Assembly (NCBI RefSeq): GCF_020176715.1
Contig: NZ_JAIVMF010000001.1
Span: 1 to 64,000, forward strand
From: Stappia stellulata
Lineage (GTDB): Bacteria > Pseudomonadota > Alphaproteobacteria > Rhizobiales > Stappiaceae
Length of the DNA stretch: 64,000 nucleotides
Direction of reading: 5' to 3'
Numbering within the stretch: position 1 is the stretch's first letter; each line of letters begins with the position of its first letter. The position numbers were made by a program, and so were the translations under genes. The notes beneath the pieces were generated by a model, which saw only the letters and a list, made by a program, of their open reading frames with translations, had not been told where the DNA came from and ran no database searches. This document shows, in pieces, positions 1 to 7,846 of the stretch.

Positions 1-72
1 GCCTTCTCCATCAAGAAGACGCGCGACGAAACGAAGACGTTCCTCCACTTTGGACACCTCTTGCCACGGCAT
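1..72 (-). CDS. IS481-like transposase, N-terminal 24 residues, cut by window edge
   Basis: Reading leftwards from an ATG at 70-72 gives MPWQEVSKVEERLRFVARLL followed by DGEG, and the frame is open to the window edge. This opening (MPW-E-S-V-ER--FV) is typical of IS481-family transposases, which have an N-terminal helix-turn-helix and a DDE integrase core. Only the first 24 residues are inside the window, so the catalytic part cannot be checked. A GGGAGGTG ribosome binding site sits about 4 bases before the ATG. The IS end lies to the right (next entry). It cannot be seen here whether the element is intact. Confidence 0.65.
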   Translation of the reverse strand, partial: MPWQEVSKVEERLRFVARLLDGEG

Positions 73-155
73 CGACACCTCCCGAAAAAGCGGAAAGTGT
101 TACCTATGTGTCCGGAACGGACTGTCACCTATCTCTCAGGTCGGGCAGCAGCCGA
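73..155 (-). mobile_element. Terminal region of the IS481-like element
   Basis: Two imperfect direct repeats, AGTGTTACCTATGTGTCC (96-113) and ACTGTCACCTATCTCTCAGG (121-140), lie 25 bases apart just upstream of the transposase start. Repeated ACCTATGT/TCC blocks of this sort are usual at the ends of IS481-type elements, where the transposase binds. The outer boundary is estimated at about 145-155 because the other end is outside the window and no target duplication can be compared. No gene is visible between here and the helicase stop at 378. Confidence 0.5.
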
Positions 156-377
156 GCAGGCGGATTTCCGTCAATCGCCCTGCGCCGGTAGCCTTCAGCA
201 CCCGACCTGTCTGGCTTTCTCGATTCGCTTGGGTATTCGCCGTCTGCGATGGCGCGGAAGCGTTTCCCGCGCCGTCAGATCCAAGCGCGCGATCGGCCTC
301 AGCGGCCCTGCCCCGCAAGACCGCCCCCTCCCCGCGTGTCGCGGCGAAAGCGCCGGCGCGGCGCGGCAACGCCCCGA

Positions 378-2189
378 TCAACCGGAGCGTTTCGGTTTGC
401 CGCTCTTGTGCTTTGAGGGCTTGCCTCGGCCCTTGTCCGGTGCCGCCGGCTTGCGGGGCGGCTTGCTGTCCGGCTTGAACTTCGGTTTTGCCGGCCTCGG
501 CGTTGCGCGAACCTCGCCGGCCGGCGCGATCCGGATGCCCTTCTCCACGCTGCCAGGCTGCCTGATCTGGTGCGCGAAGCTGCCTGCCTTGTCGCCGGAA
601 ATCTCGAACCGGGTTTCTGTATCGTCGATCCGGATCGCGCCGACATCACGCTTCGTGACGCCACCGGCGTTGCAGATCATCGGCAGCAGGAACTTCGGAT
701 CCGCGCGATGTCTGCGCCCGAGCGAGATGGTGAACCAGACACCGCCTTCCATATCCGGGCCGCGCGGCTCGCGAGGCGACGCATGTTTTTCCGCGGAGCG
801 GGGAACGCGAGCGGGTCCCCTGCTCTGCAAGGCTTCCGGGGGAAGCGGCAAGAGGTCTTCGGGAACGGGGTGCGCCGCCAGTTGCTGGCGAAGGAATGCC
901 GCTGCAATGCGCTGCGGTCCGGCCCGCTCCAGCAACTCGGCGACAAACTCCGCCTCCGCCTCCTCGGGCAGCGCGGCCGAGGCGGCAGCCTCGAGGATCT
1001 GCCGGCGATAGCGCTCCTCAATCTCCGCAATGCCGGGCGCCGCACGCAGGGTCGCGGTCAGCTTTGCCAGTGCCAACACGCGCTGCGCCGCACCGCGCCG
1101 GTTTTCCGGGACGATGAGCACGCAGATGCCCTTTCGACCGGCGCGACCGGTTCGCCCGGACCGATGCAAAAGGGTCTCCGGGTTGCTCGGCAGGTCGGCG
1201 TGGACGACGAGATCGAGACTGGGAAGGTCGATGCCGCGCGCAGCGACATCGGTCGCCACACAGACGCGCGCGCGTCCGTCGCGCATGGATTGCAGCGCGT
1301 TCGACCGCTCCGATTGCGCCATCTCCCCCGATAGCGACACCACCGAGAAGCCACGATTGACGAGGCGCGCCGTCAGATGGCGCACCGCTTCACGCGTATG
1401 ACAGAACACCAGGGCGCTCTTGCTGTCGGCCTCCAGCAGCGTGTTGATGATGGCGTGTTCCCGCTCGTGGCGACGCACCATCATCAACTGGTAGTCGATG
1501 TCGGCATGTTGTTCGGTGGGCGCGGTTGTCGCGACGCGCACCGCATTGGTCTGCACCCTTTTGGCCAGTTCGGCGATGCCGTGCCGTACGGTTGCCGAGA
1601 ACAGCAAGGTGCGGCGCTCTCTTGGCGATGCGCCGAGGATGAATTCCAGGTCGTCGCGAAACCCGAGATCCAGCATTTCGTCGGCTTCATCGAGCACCAC
1701 CGCGCGAATGGCGCTAAGGTCCAGCGCTCCGCGCGTGATGTGGTCGCGCAGGCGCCCGGGCGTGCCGACGACAAGATGCGCGCCACGGTCGAGGGCACGG
1801 CGTTCATTGCGGATATCCATGCCGCCCACGCAGGTCGCGATCCTGATTTGCGTCTCCGCGTAGACCCAGTCGAGCTCGCGTTTCACCTGAATGGCGAGCT
1901 CGCGCGTCGGAGCGATGATCAGCCCCAGCGGCGCGCCCGCCGTGTCGAAGCATGACGCGTCGCCAAGCAGGGTCGGCGCGATTGCAATGCCGAAGGCAAC
2001 CGTCTTGCCCGATCCTGTCTGCGCCGAGACGAGAAGGTCGGCGTCGCCATACTCCTCGTTCGTCATCGCCAATTGAACCGGCGTCAGTTGACTGTAGCCC
2101 TTCGTCGCGAGGGCGGAAGCGAGAGCCGGATGTATGGCGGCGGTCGGGGATGCGTGGGGGGCGTCGGTTTTCGGCGTCATGGATACCAT
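378..2189 (-). CDS. DEAD-box ATP-dependent RNA helicase (DeaD/DbpA type)
   Basis: A 603-residue RNA helicase that should unwind RNA duplexes during ribosome assembly or mRNA turnover in the cytoplasm. All core motifs are present in order: Q motif (GYSQLTPVQ), Walker A (AQTGSGKT), PTRELAIQV, TPGRL, VLDEADEML, SAT, and in the second RecA domain ATDVAARGID and HRSGRTGRAGRKG. Near residues 460-530 a DbpA-type RNA-binding domain follows (starts GGVWFTISLGR). The tail is rich in Lys, Arg and Pro, as is common in alphaproteobacterial DeaD homologues. The start is not certain: Met1 (2189) and Met4 (2180) both lack a clear ribosome binding site. It is flanked by an IS end and gene debris, and no operon partner is visible. 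Confidence 0.93.
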   Translation of the reverse strand: MVSMTPKTDAPHASPTAAIHPALASALATKGYSQLTPVQLAMTNEEYGDADLLVSAQTGSGKTVAFGIAIAPTLLGDASCFDTAGAPLGLIIAPTRELAIQVKRELDWVYAETQIRIATCVGGMDIRNERRALDRGAHLVVGTPGRLRDHITRGALDLSAIRAVVLDEADEMLDLGFRDDLEFILGASPRERRTLLFSATVRHGIAELAKRVQTNAVRVATTAPTEQHADIDYQLMMVRRHEREHAIINTLLEADSKSALVFCHTREAVRHLTARLVNRGFSVVSLSGEMAQSERSNALQSMRDGRARVCVATDVAARGIDLPSLDLVVHADLPSNPETLLHRSGRTGRAGRKGICVLIVPENRRGAAQRVLALAKLTATLRAAPGIAEIEERYRRQILEAAASAALPEEAEAEFVAELLERAGPQRIAAAFLRQQLAAHPVPEDLLPLPPEALQSRGPARVPRSAEKHASPREPRGPDMEGGVWFTISLGRRHRADPKFLLPMICNAGGVTKRDVGAIRIDDTETRFEISGDKAGSFAHQIRQPGSVEKGIRIAPAGEVRATPRPAKPKFKPDSKPPRKPAAPDKGRGKPSKHKSGKPKRSG

Positions 2190-2326
2190 CTTAATGGGGA
2201 AGGCAGCCGAATATCATAGCGCATGCGCTTTGGGCAGCGTTAGTTTTCCAGGCTCTCCCGATTGGCCGGCTGATCCGACGCCAAAACACCTCGCCCCCGC
2301 CCCTCCGCTCGGCCAGAAGCGGTCGT

Positions 2327-2500
2327 TCACACGTCCAACACCACGGCGGCGACCGTGTGCGCGATGGCGACGCGGGCAGGAATCGGGACACGGTCGCTCC
2401 CGGTCTTGACCATGAGGTTCCAGGCCGCATGAAGAACTGCGGCCGTGAGGGACGAGAGCAAGCGCGAGATCGTGATCCACACCTCGCGCCTGGCGACCTT
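2327..2500 (-). pseudogene. 5' fragment of a DMT/EamA transporter gene
   Basis: On the minus strand this stretch reads LTAAVLHAAWNLMVKTGSDR and continues through an AIAHTVA segment to a stop at 2327-2329. It matches the first ~45 residues of the intact transporter at 6997-7836 (LTAAVLHAAWNAMVKAGSDR, AIAHTIV) and is also clearly alike at the DNA level to about 7700-7820. Downstream of the stop no transporter-like frame continues. It is a degenerate partial copy in the same orientation, lying on the far side of the copper operon from the intact gene. The right boundary (about 2460-2500) is approximate. Confidence 0.7.
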
Positions 2501-2744
2501 GATGTGCTGCGGTCGTGCTCGCGGAGGGGCGCGCGGCAATCCAAGGAATTTTCCACGTATCTGGCGGCGTGCGATCGCCGCGAGCCGGTCGGGTTTGTCC
2601 GGCGTGACAGTCTGTCCTGCTTATACGGTCACGGTCCGCGCGGTCGGCGTTGATGCGCGCCTGATCGCGCGTCGCATTGAACGCCATGATGCGCGTCCTG
2701 AGCGAGAGGACCGCTGGGTCGGCGACGCTGCTTTCCAGGGACAC

Positions 2745-2771
2745 GGAGGGGTGCCTGCTGGGCACCCCTCC
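2745..2771. terminator. Perfect 11-bp hairpin, possible terminator of the copper operon
   Basis: GGAGGGGTGCC (2745-2755) pairs perfectly with GGCACCCCTCC (2761-2771) across a 5-base loop. It lies 24 bases past the stop of the cupredoxin remnant in the minus direction, where the copper operon would end. Neither side has a T-run, so it would be an atypical intrinsic terminator or an RNA 3'-end stabiliser. Confidence 0.45.
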
Positions 2772-2794
2772 TGATGTGTTCGAGCCTCAGGAGA

Positions 2795-2904
2795 TCAGAA
2801 GCTTCCGACATGGGCCGTGCATTTCACACCAAAGATGCCAGGCTCGTCGAACGCAACCGATGCGTCCTCGTTGAAGCCCACATTGATCGGCTGAACGCCG
2901 CCGT
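2795..2904 (-). pseudogene. C-terminal remnant of a cupredoxin (pseudoazurin/plastocyanin-like)
   Basis: In the minus frame ending with TGA at 2795-2797 the translation reads VQPINVGFNEDASVAFDEPG then IFGVKCTAHVGSF and stop. The Pro-Gly, KC-T-H spacing resembles the type-1 copper site of pseudoazurins (EPG-Y--KCTPH-GM), but the stop arrives before the axial Met and the last strand. There is no start codon or leader for this frame: upstream it runs in frame back to the stop of copB. It looks like the leftover 3' part of a third cupredoxin gene in the copper operon. Confidence 0.5.
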
Positions 2905-2968
2905 CATTCCGGGAAGACGTATGATCGAGAAAGCGGGTAACAGTCTCGAAAACATACGAATCTCTCCC

Positions 2969-3706
2969 TCAGAATGAGAAGCGTATGCCGGTGACAAAGG
3001 AGAGGTTGTCGATTTCTTCCCCCTCGTCCCGTGCGAAATCAGCCGTCTCGCCGAGCTTGCGCTCCCAACTGATGCCGATATATGGCGCGAACCTTCGCTC
3101 GATTTCGTAGCGGAGACGAAGCCCGAGCTCGACATCGTTGATGCCGGAGCCGATCCCCCGCTCCCGTACGCTTTGGACTGCAAGGTTGACCTCGGCCGTT
3201 GGTTGCAGGATCAGCTTCTGAGTGATCAGGAGGTCGTATTCGGCCTCGAAGCGGGCCGAAACCTCGCCTTCGTTGCTGACAAAGGCGGACGCACCGACTT
3301 CGAACCAGTAGGGCGCCAGTCCCTGCAGTGAGAAGACGCCGAACCCCCTTTCCGGGCCGGGTTCGATGTCATAGCGCACCCCCACCTGCGCATCGAAGAA
3401 ATTCGAAATCCGCCGGCTGTAGAGCAACTGGAATTCTCCCTTTTCCAGTCGCCCGTCCGTCGGCTTTTCGCCCTCCGTCTTTAGCCAGGCCTTGTGGTCG
3501 TCGGTCCCGATCCATCCTTGGGCGTCCCAGTTGAAGCTACCTCCTCCGTCGTTTGCCCGGTATTCGAACTGCTCGGCCTGAAAGAAGGTGAACAGCTGAC
3601 CGGGCTCTGCGGAGGCGACCGGAGCGAACAGGAAGAGAGCAGGAAGAATGCCGGTAATAAACGCGTATCTCTTTCGAGAATTGTATCGCTCGATTATCGT
3701 TTTCAT
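2969..3706 (-). CDS. copB: Outer-membrane copper resistance protein CopB
   Basis: A 245-residue protein of the CopB/PcoB family, an outer-membrane beta barrel that works with CopA in periplasmic copper tolerance. A signal peptide (FITGILPALFLFAPVASAEP) is followed directly by the family's barrel part, with alternating aromatic and polar strands (NFFDAQVGVRYDIEPGPERG, PYWFEVGASAFVS) and a C-terminal SFVTGIRFSF ending in Phe, as barrel-assembly signals do. The Met/His-rich N-terminal region found in many CopB proteins is missing, so this is a short form. It starts 9 bases after the copA stop and is surely co-transcribed. Its stop is followed in frame by the cupredoxin remnant. Confidence 0.9.
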   Translation of the reverse strand: MKTIIERYNSRKRYAFITGILPALFLFAPVASAEPGQLFTFFQAEQFEYRANDGGGSFNWDAQGWIGTDDHKAWLKTEGEKPTDGRLEKGEFQLLYSRRISNFFDAQVGVRYDIEPGPERGFGVFSLQGLAPYWFEVGASAFVSNEGEVSARFEAEYDLLITQKLILQPTAEVNLAVQSVRERGIGSGINDVELGLRLRYEIERRFAPYIGISWERKLGETADFARDEGEEIDNLSFVTGIRFSF

Positions 3707-3715
3707 CTTTCTGCC

Positions 3716-5479
3716 TCACGCGCTTTCAGGCTCGACGATGAAACGCGTCATCATCCCAGCTTCCATGTGATAGATCAGGTGGCAGTGAAACGGCCAATCG
3801 CCCGGCTCGTTCGCGGTCAACACCGCAGAAACGGTCTTGCCGGGAGGCACCATGACGACGTGTTTGCGCGGCTTGCGGTCGGTCTGGCCGTTCTCCAGTT
3901 CGACAAACATGCCGTGCAGGTGCATGGGGTGCGCCATCATCGTCGTGTTGACGAAGGTCAAGCGCACCCGGTCCCCATAGGCCACACGGATTGGTTCGTC
4001 CTTTCCGAAGGGACGGTCGTTCAGGGTCCATATGTACCGTTCCATGATGCCGGTCAGCCGCACTTCGATCTCGTGGTTCGGCTCACGAGTGTCCGGGTTC
4101 GGCGTCGACGCTTTCAGGTCGGCATAGTTCAAAGCCTTCCTCCCCGGCGGTGTGCCTGCATCGGCCCAGCCGGAGGGGCGGCGTTCTTCGCCCTCGCCTG
4201 CCGCCCCGGCATGGCCCATGGCGCCACCGGACATCGCACCGCCAGTCATCGAGCCGTGGTCCATCCCGGCCATCGCACCGTGATCCATGCCCCCCATCAT
4301 GGCGCCGCCGGACATGGCATCGCCGGACATGGCACCGCCGGTCATCGAGCCGTGGTCCATCCCCGCCATCGAACCGTGGTCCATGCCCATGTCCGCCATG
4401 CTGAGGATCGTGCGAGGTCGCTGCTCGGGAATTGCGGCGTGCATCCCCTCACGTGGCGCCAAGGTTGCCCGCGCATAGCCCGAACGATCGGTCGGCTCTG
4501 CGAAGATCGTGAAGGCCTTGTCATCGCGTGGATGCACGATGACGTCATATGTCTCGCCGACGCCGACGCGGAACTCGTCGACACGAACCGGCTGCACGTT
4601 CTGCCCGTCGGCCGAGAACACGGTCATGGCAAGTCCCGGTATACGGACGTCGAACAAGCTCATCGCCGATGCGTTGATGAACCGCAGGCGGATACGCTCG
4701 CCAGGATTGAACAGGGCGGTCCAGTTGTCTTTCGGTCCGCGGCCGTTGATCAGGAAGGCGTATCCGGTGACGTCCGCGAGATCGGTCGGGTCCATCCGCA
4801 TGCCGCCCCAGGCGAGGCGATCCTTTAAAGCGGTATTGAACCCGTCGCGGTTCGTATCTCGGAAGAAGTCGATAAGGGTCCTTTTCCCGTAGTTGTAGTA
4901 GCCGGAATCGGCCTTCAGATTGGACAGCACGCGCTTCGGGTCTTCCTGCGTGTGGTCCGATAGGACCACGACGTAGTCGCGGTCCGCCCGGACCGGCTCG
5001 CGGCCGGACGGCTCGATGACGATGGCGCCGTACATTCCCAGCTGCTCCTGCATCGCGGAGTGACTGTGGTACCAGTAGGTGCCGGCTTGACGCAGCTTGA
5101 AGCGGTACGTGTATGTCTCACCCGGCTGGATGGCGACATAGCCGTTGAAGCCGGGTGCGCCGTCCATGACGCCTTCGATGAGGAGGCCGTGCCAGTGGAT
5201 GGACGTGGGCACTTTCAGACGATTGGTCGCATAGACCACGACCTCGTCGCCCTCGCGCCAGCGCATCGTCGGCGCTGGCACGGACCCTCCCATCAGGATG
5301 GCATTGCTGCCAATACCGTCGATGGCGATGCGATCTGCATCGACGTTCAGGGTGTACTCCTTCGTCGAGGACGCGAAGCTGCGGCGGCCGGGGTAGACGG
5401 CGAGGGTGCCGGCTACGCCTGCCGCTCCGGCGAGCTTGAGCACATTCCGTCGCGAGATTTCGGTAAATCGCTTTGTCAT
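3716..5479 (-). CDS. copA: Multicopper oxidase CopA, Tat-exported
   Basis: A 587-residue periplasmic multicopper oxidase that should oxidise Cu(I) and bind copper. The Tat signal RRNVLKLAGAAGVAG is at residues 10-24. Copper ligands are visible: HWHG (95-98), HSH (138-140), HPMHLHG and HCHLIYHMEAGM near the C-terminus, the last holding the type-1 Cys and the Met. A Met/His-rich stretch around residues 380-435 repeats the unit MDHGSM several times and is likely an extra copper-binding loop. I chose the Met at 5479 because it puts the twin-arginine motif at the right distance; in-frame ATGs at 5497 and 5500 overlap the stop of the upstream cupredoxin gene and could allow coupled translation. Confidence 0.95.
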   Translation of the reverse strand: MTKRFTEISRRNVLKLAGAAGVAGTLAVYPGRRSFASSTKEYTLNVDADRIAIDGIGSNAILMGGSVPAPTMRWREGDEVVVYATNRLKVPTSIHWHGLLIEGVMDGAPGFNGYVAIQPGETYTYRFKLRQAGTYWYHSHSAMQEQLGMYGAIVIEPSGREPVRADRDYVVVLSDHTQEDPKRVLSNLKADSGYYNYGKRTLIDFFRDTNRDGFNTALKDRLAWGGMRMDPTDLADVTGYAFLINGRGPKDNWTALFNPGERIRLRFINASAMSLFDVRIPGLAMTVFSADGQNVQPVRVDEFRVGVGETYDVIVHPRDDKAFTIFAEPTDRSGYARATLAPREGMHAAIPEQRPRTILSMADMGMDHGSMAGMDHGSMTGGAMSGDAMSGGAMMGGMDHGAMAGMDHGSMTGGAMSGGAMGHAGAAGEGEERRPSGWADAGTPPGRKALNYADLKASTPNPDTREPNHEIEVRLTGIMERYIWTLNDRPFGKDEPIRVAYGDRVRLTFVNTTMMAHPMHLHGMFVELENGQTDRKPRKHVVMVPPGKTVSAVLTANEPGDWPFHCHLIYHMEAGMMTRFIVEPESA

Positions 5480-5496
5480 TGTGTGTTCCACCGCCA

Positions 5497-6051
5497 TCAT
5501 TTCGCGAATTTGATGGGGCCGACCATGCCGGCCTCGTAGTGACCCGGGATGTTGCAAGCGAATTCGAGCTTGGTCGGCTTCGTGAACTTCCAGGTCAATT
5601 GCCCCTTCTTGCCTGGCTCGACCAGAATGCTGTTGGGGTCGTCGTGTTTCATGTCTTCCATTTTCATGCCGCTCATCTTGGAATGGTCCATCGTCGACAT
5701 GTCCTGGTTCATGCCCATCGGCGTCAGCATGCCGTTCTCCATCATCCTCGCCATTTCATCCTGATGATCGGCTTGCATGGCCGGCGTACCGATATTGAAC
5801 TCGTGAAGAAGCTCGCCTTTGTTGACGAGGACAAAACGGATGATCTCACCCGGCTTCACGGTCAGGCTTTCGGGCGTAAAAAGATTGTCGCGCATGGTGA
5901 TCGTCACCGTGCGCGTTGCTTGCGAGGCCTTGGCGGGCTCGCCGAACGGCAGGCCGTGACCGGGAGATGCGAAAGCGGCGTTTGAGACCGCGATAACCGT
6001 GAAGCCGGCGAGAAGAGAAATGCGGAGAAGATTCGGGAGCATTTTCGACAT
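5497..6051 (-). CDS. Periplasmic cupredoxin, copper-operon type
   Basis: A 184-residue secreted blue-copper-like protein. After a signal peptide (LLRISLLAGFTVIAVSNAAF) comes a plastocyanin-like fold: TVTITMRDNLFTPESLTVKPGE, an N-terminal His ligand (LLHEFNIG) and the C-terminal C-x4-H-x4-M type site (EFACNIPGHYEAGMVGPIKF). Between them lies an insertion rich in Met, His and Asp (MNQDMSTMDHSKMSGMKMED), probably an additional Cu(I) site. I chose the Met at 6051 because AGGA lies 8 bases upstream and the signal peptide follows; the frame is open 54 codons further. The stop overlaps ATGs in front of copA. It probably delivers or buffers copper for CopA. Confidence 0.88.
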   Translation of the reverse strand: MSKMLPNLLRISLLAGFTVIAVSNAAFASPGHGLPFGEPAKASQATRTVTITMRDNLFTPESLTVKPGEIIRFVLVNKGELLHEFNIGTPAMQADHQDEMARMMENGMLTPMGMNQDMSTMDHSKMSGMKMEDMKHDDPNSILVEPGKKGQLTWKFTKPTKLEFACNIPGHYEAGMVGPIKFAK

Positions 6052-6284
6052 TTTGGGAATCCTGATTGTCACATTCATGAGAGTGTCGAGGCTGTTTGAG
6101 AACACACACCTCCAGTGGCCGTGAGAACATCTCCGGCGGCGCGACAAGCGGATTGGAAGGGAGACGGGGCGTGCGATGGCGCACTTGCGAACCTGCTGCG
6201 CCGGAACCGGCACAGACCTAAGTCAGCAGGAACGTAAGGGTCTCGAAGTCCGTAACCCGGCCGAGCAGGGCAGCCGCGCGGAGA

Positions 6285-6695
6285 TTAAGCGCGCGCGCGG
6301 GGAGGCCGGAAAAGACCGTCCGGCGCGTTCGAGCCAGCGAACACGTCAACAGGAACGAACAGTCGCACAACAGAAAAGTCGATGACGACGGCTTCCGCAG
6401 TGGCGGCGACGACAACAGTCGGAGAGCAGGAAATGACGCAGCAGTTTCCAAAGGCCGCGTTTTTCGCGGGGTGCCCTTGGTCCTGCTGTGCAGCGCTTTC
6501 GGCACAATCCGCGGGCTGCGAGAGTCCGGCGTCACAGGAAGCCTCGATAAACGAGATCACTTCAAGCGGGCGATCATACGCTTCGGGCGCCGGCATGGTG
6601 TGGCCGACACCAATGCTTACCATGAGAAATGCAACAGCAACGAAGCCGCTGAAAAAACGCCGAAAATTGGCGCTGATGTAAAACAGATTTCTCAT
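6285..6695 (-). CDS. Small secreted protein at the head of the copper operon
   Basis: A 136-residue protein with an N-terminal hydrophobic segment (FSGFVAVAFLMVSIGVGHTM), five Cys residues (including a central CCVISC) and a second hydrophobic stretch (VVVAATAEAVVIDFSVVRLFV). I do not recognise the family. Its position as the first gene in a cupredoxin-copA-copB operon, about 230 bases before the cupredoxin, and the Cys cluster suggest a metal-related periplasmic or membrane role, but that is inference. The start at 6695 is the first Met before the hydrophobic segment. Confidence 0.6.
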   Translation of the reverse strand: MRNLFYISANFRRFFSGFVAVAFLMVSIGVGHTMPAPEAYDRPLEVISFIEASCDAGLSQPADCAESAAQQDQGHPAKNAAFGNCCVISCSPTVVVAATAEAVVIDFSVVRLFVPVDVFAGSNAPDGLFRPPRARA

Positions 6696-6996
6696 GATCG
6701 CTACGTAACATTCCGCTGTTTCGCGGACAATGGATTTGTTGCGGAATGCGGGCGCTGCGGCATTGTGCCGCTATGAGGGCTTGGCAATTTTCACCTGGGT
6801 CCGCGGTCAGGAGCGCTCAAAACAGGGCTCCGCCTTCTTTTGCACGCCGTTTCGCACGGGCGCGACGGCGGGAGGCGTTGCTACCCCATCCGTTGGTGCG
6901 CGACACGACGCGTTGCGGAATTCAGGCTGAAAGAGCTGGACCTTTTCCCCTCCCCAACTTTCCAGCGCTTACCTGCCGGCTTCTGCCGTCAGCGGC
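6696..6996. other. Intergenic region between copper operon and phosphonate cluster
   Basis: About 300 bases lie upstream of the copper operon's first gene and downstream of the DMT transporter stop. The operon promoter should be here (minus strand). I saw no CueR-type dyad and no convincing -35/-10 pair, and no gene. Confidence 0.4.
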
Positions 6997-7836
6997 TCAA
7001 TTCGCGGCGAGCAAAACCACGCCGGCGGTGACGGCGGCGGCGGCGAACACCCGGCTTTTCCACGGCCGCTCCCCGAAGATCAGGACGCCGATCCCTGCCG
7101 CGACCACGACGCTGACCTCGCGGACCGCGGAAACGGCGCCGAGCGGTGCCAGAAGATTTGCATAGATCACCAGCGCATAGGCGCTGACGGCGCTGACGCC
7201 GGCCAGAAGCGTGTAGGTCGCGATTGGCCGCGCCATCGGTCGCAACTGCCCCCAGCGCCGGCGGGCGACAACCGCGACCACCAGAGCCTCCGACACGAAC
7301 AGCCAGCCGGTATAACCGAATGCGCTTTCCGACAGCCGCACGCCGATACCGTCGACGAGACTGTAGCTTGCGATCACCACGCCGGTGGACACCGCTGCCG
7401 CAAGCGCTGCCGGCTGCGCCGTCGGCGCGCGTCGTCCGACGAAGGACAAGAGCGCGATGCCGCCGGAGATCAACGCAATACCGGCGGCGGCCGGGAGCGA
7501 CAGAAGTTCGCCGGCAAAGAGAAAGGCGCCGATGCTGACCAGCAGCGGAGAAAGGCCGCGCGCGATCGGGTAGACCTGCGATAGGTCGCCGATCCGGTAG
7601 GCCAGGAACAGCAGGATGTAATAAAGGTAGTGCAGCGCCGCCGAGGCAGCGATATAGGGCCAGCTTTCCGGCGCTGGCGCCGGCGCGACGGCGATCATTG
7701 CCGCGCCGACAATCGTATGCGCAATGGCGACGCAGGCGAGGATCAGGGCCCGGTCGCTGCCGGCCTTGACCATGGCGTTCCAGGCGGCATGAAGAACCGC
7801 GGCGGTGAGAACGAGCGCAAGCGCGAAAGAGGACAC
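6997..7836 (-). CDS. DMT-superfamily (EamA) transporter, last gene of the AEP cluster
   Basis: A 279-residue inner-membrane protein with about ten hydrophobic segments in two EamA repeats; the second starts around AALAAAVSTGVVIASYSLVDG. Members move amino acids, metabolites or drugs; the substrate cannot be read from the sequence. It follows the PbfA-like gene by only 10 bases, so it is probably in the phosphonate operon and may handle a phosphonate or an aminated intermediate. The start is uncertain: a GTG at 7834-7836 directly after AAGGA fits the membrane-segment start, while the open frame reaches back to 7911 inside the upstream gene. A degenerate copy of its 5' end is at 2327-2500. Confidence 0.8.
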   Translation of the reverse strand: MSSFALALVLTAAVLHAAWNAMVKAGSDRALILACVAIAHTIVGAAMIAVAPAPAPESWPYIAASAALHYLYYILLFLAYRIGDLSQVYPIARGLSPLLVSIGAFLFAGELLSLPAAAGIALISGGIALLSFVGRRAPTAQPAALAAAVSTGVVIASYSLVDGIGVRLSESAFGYTGWLFVSEALVVAVVARRRWGQLRPMARPIATYTLLAGVSAVSAYALVIYANLLAPLGAVSAVREVSVVVAAGIGVLIFGERPWKSRVFAAAAVTAGVVLLAAN

Positions 7837-7846
7837 TCCTTGCGCC

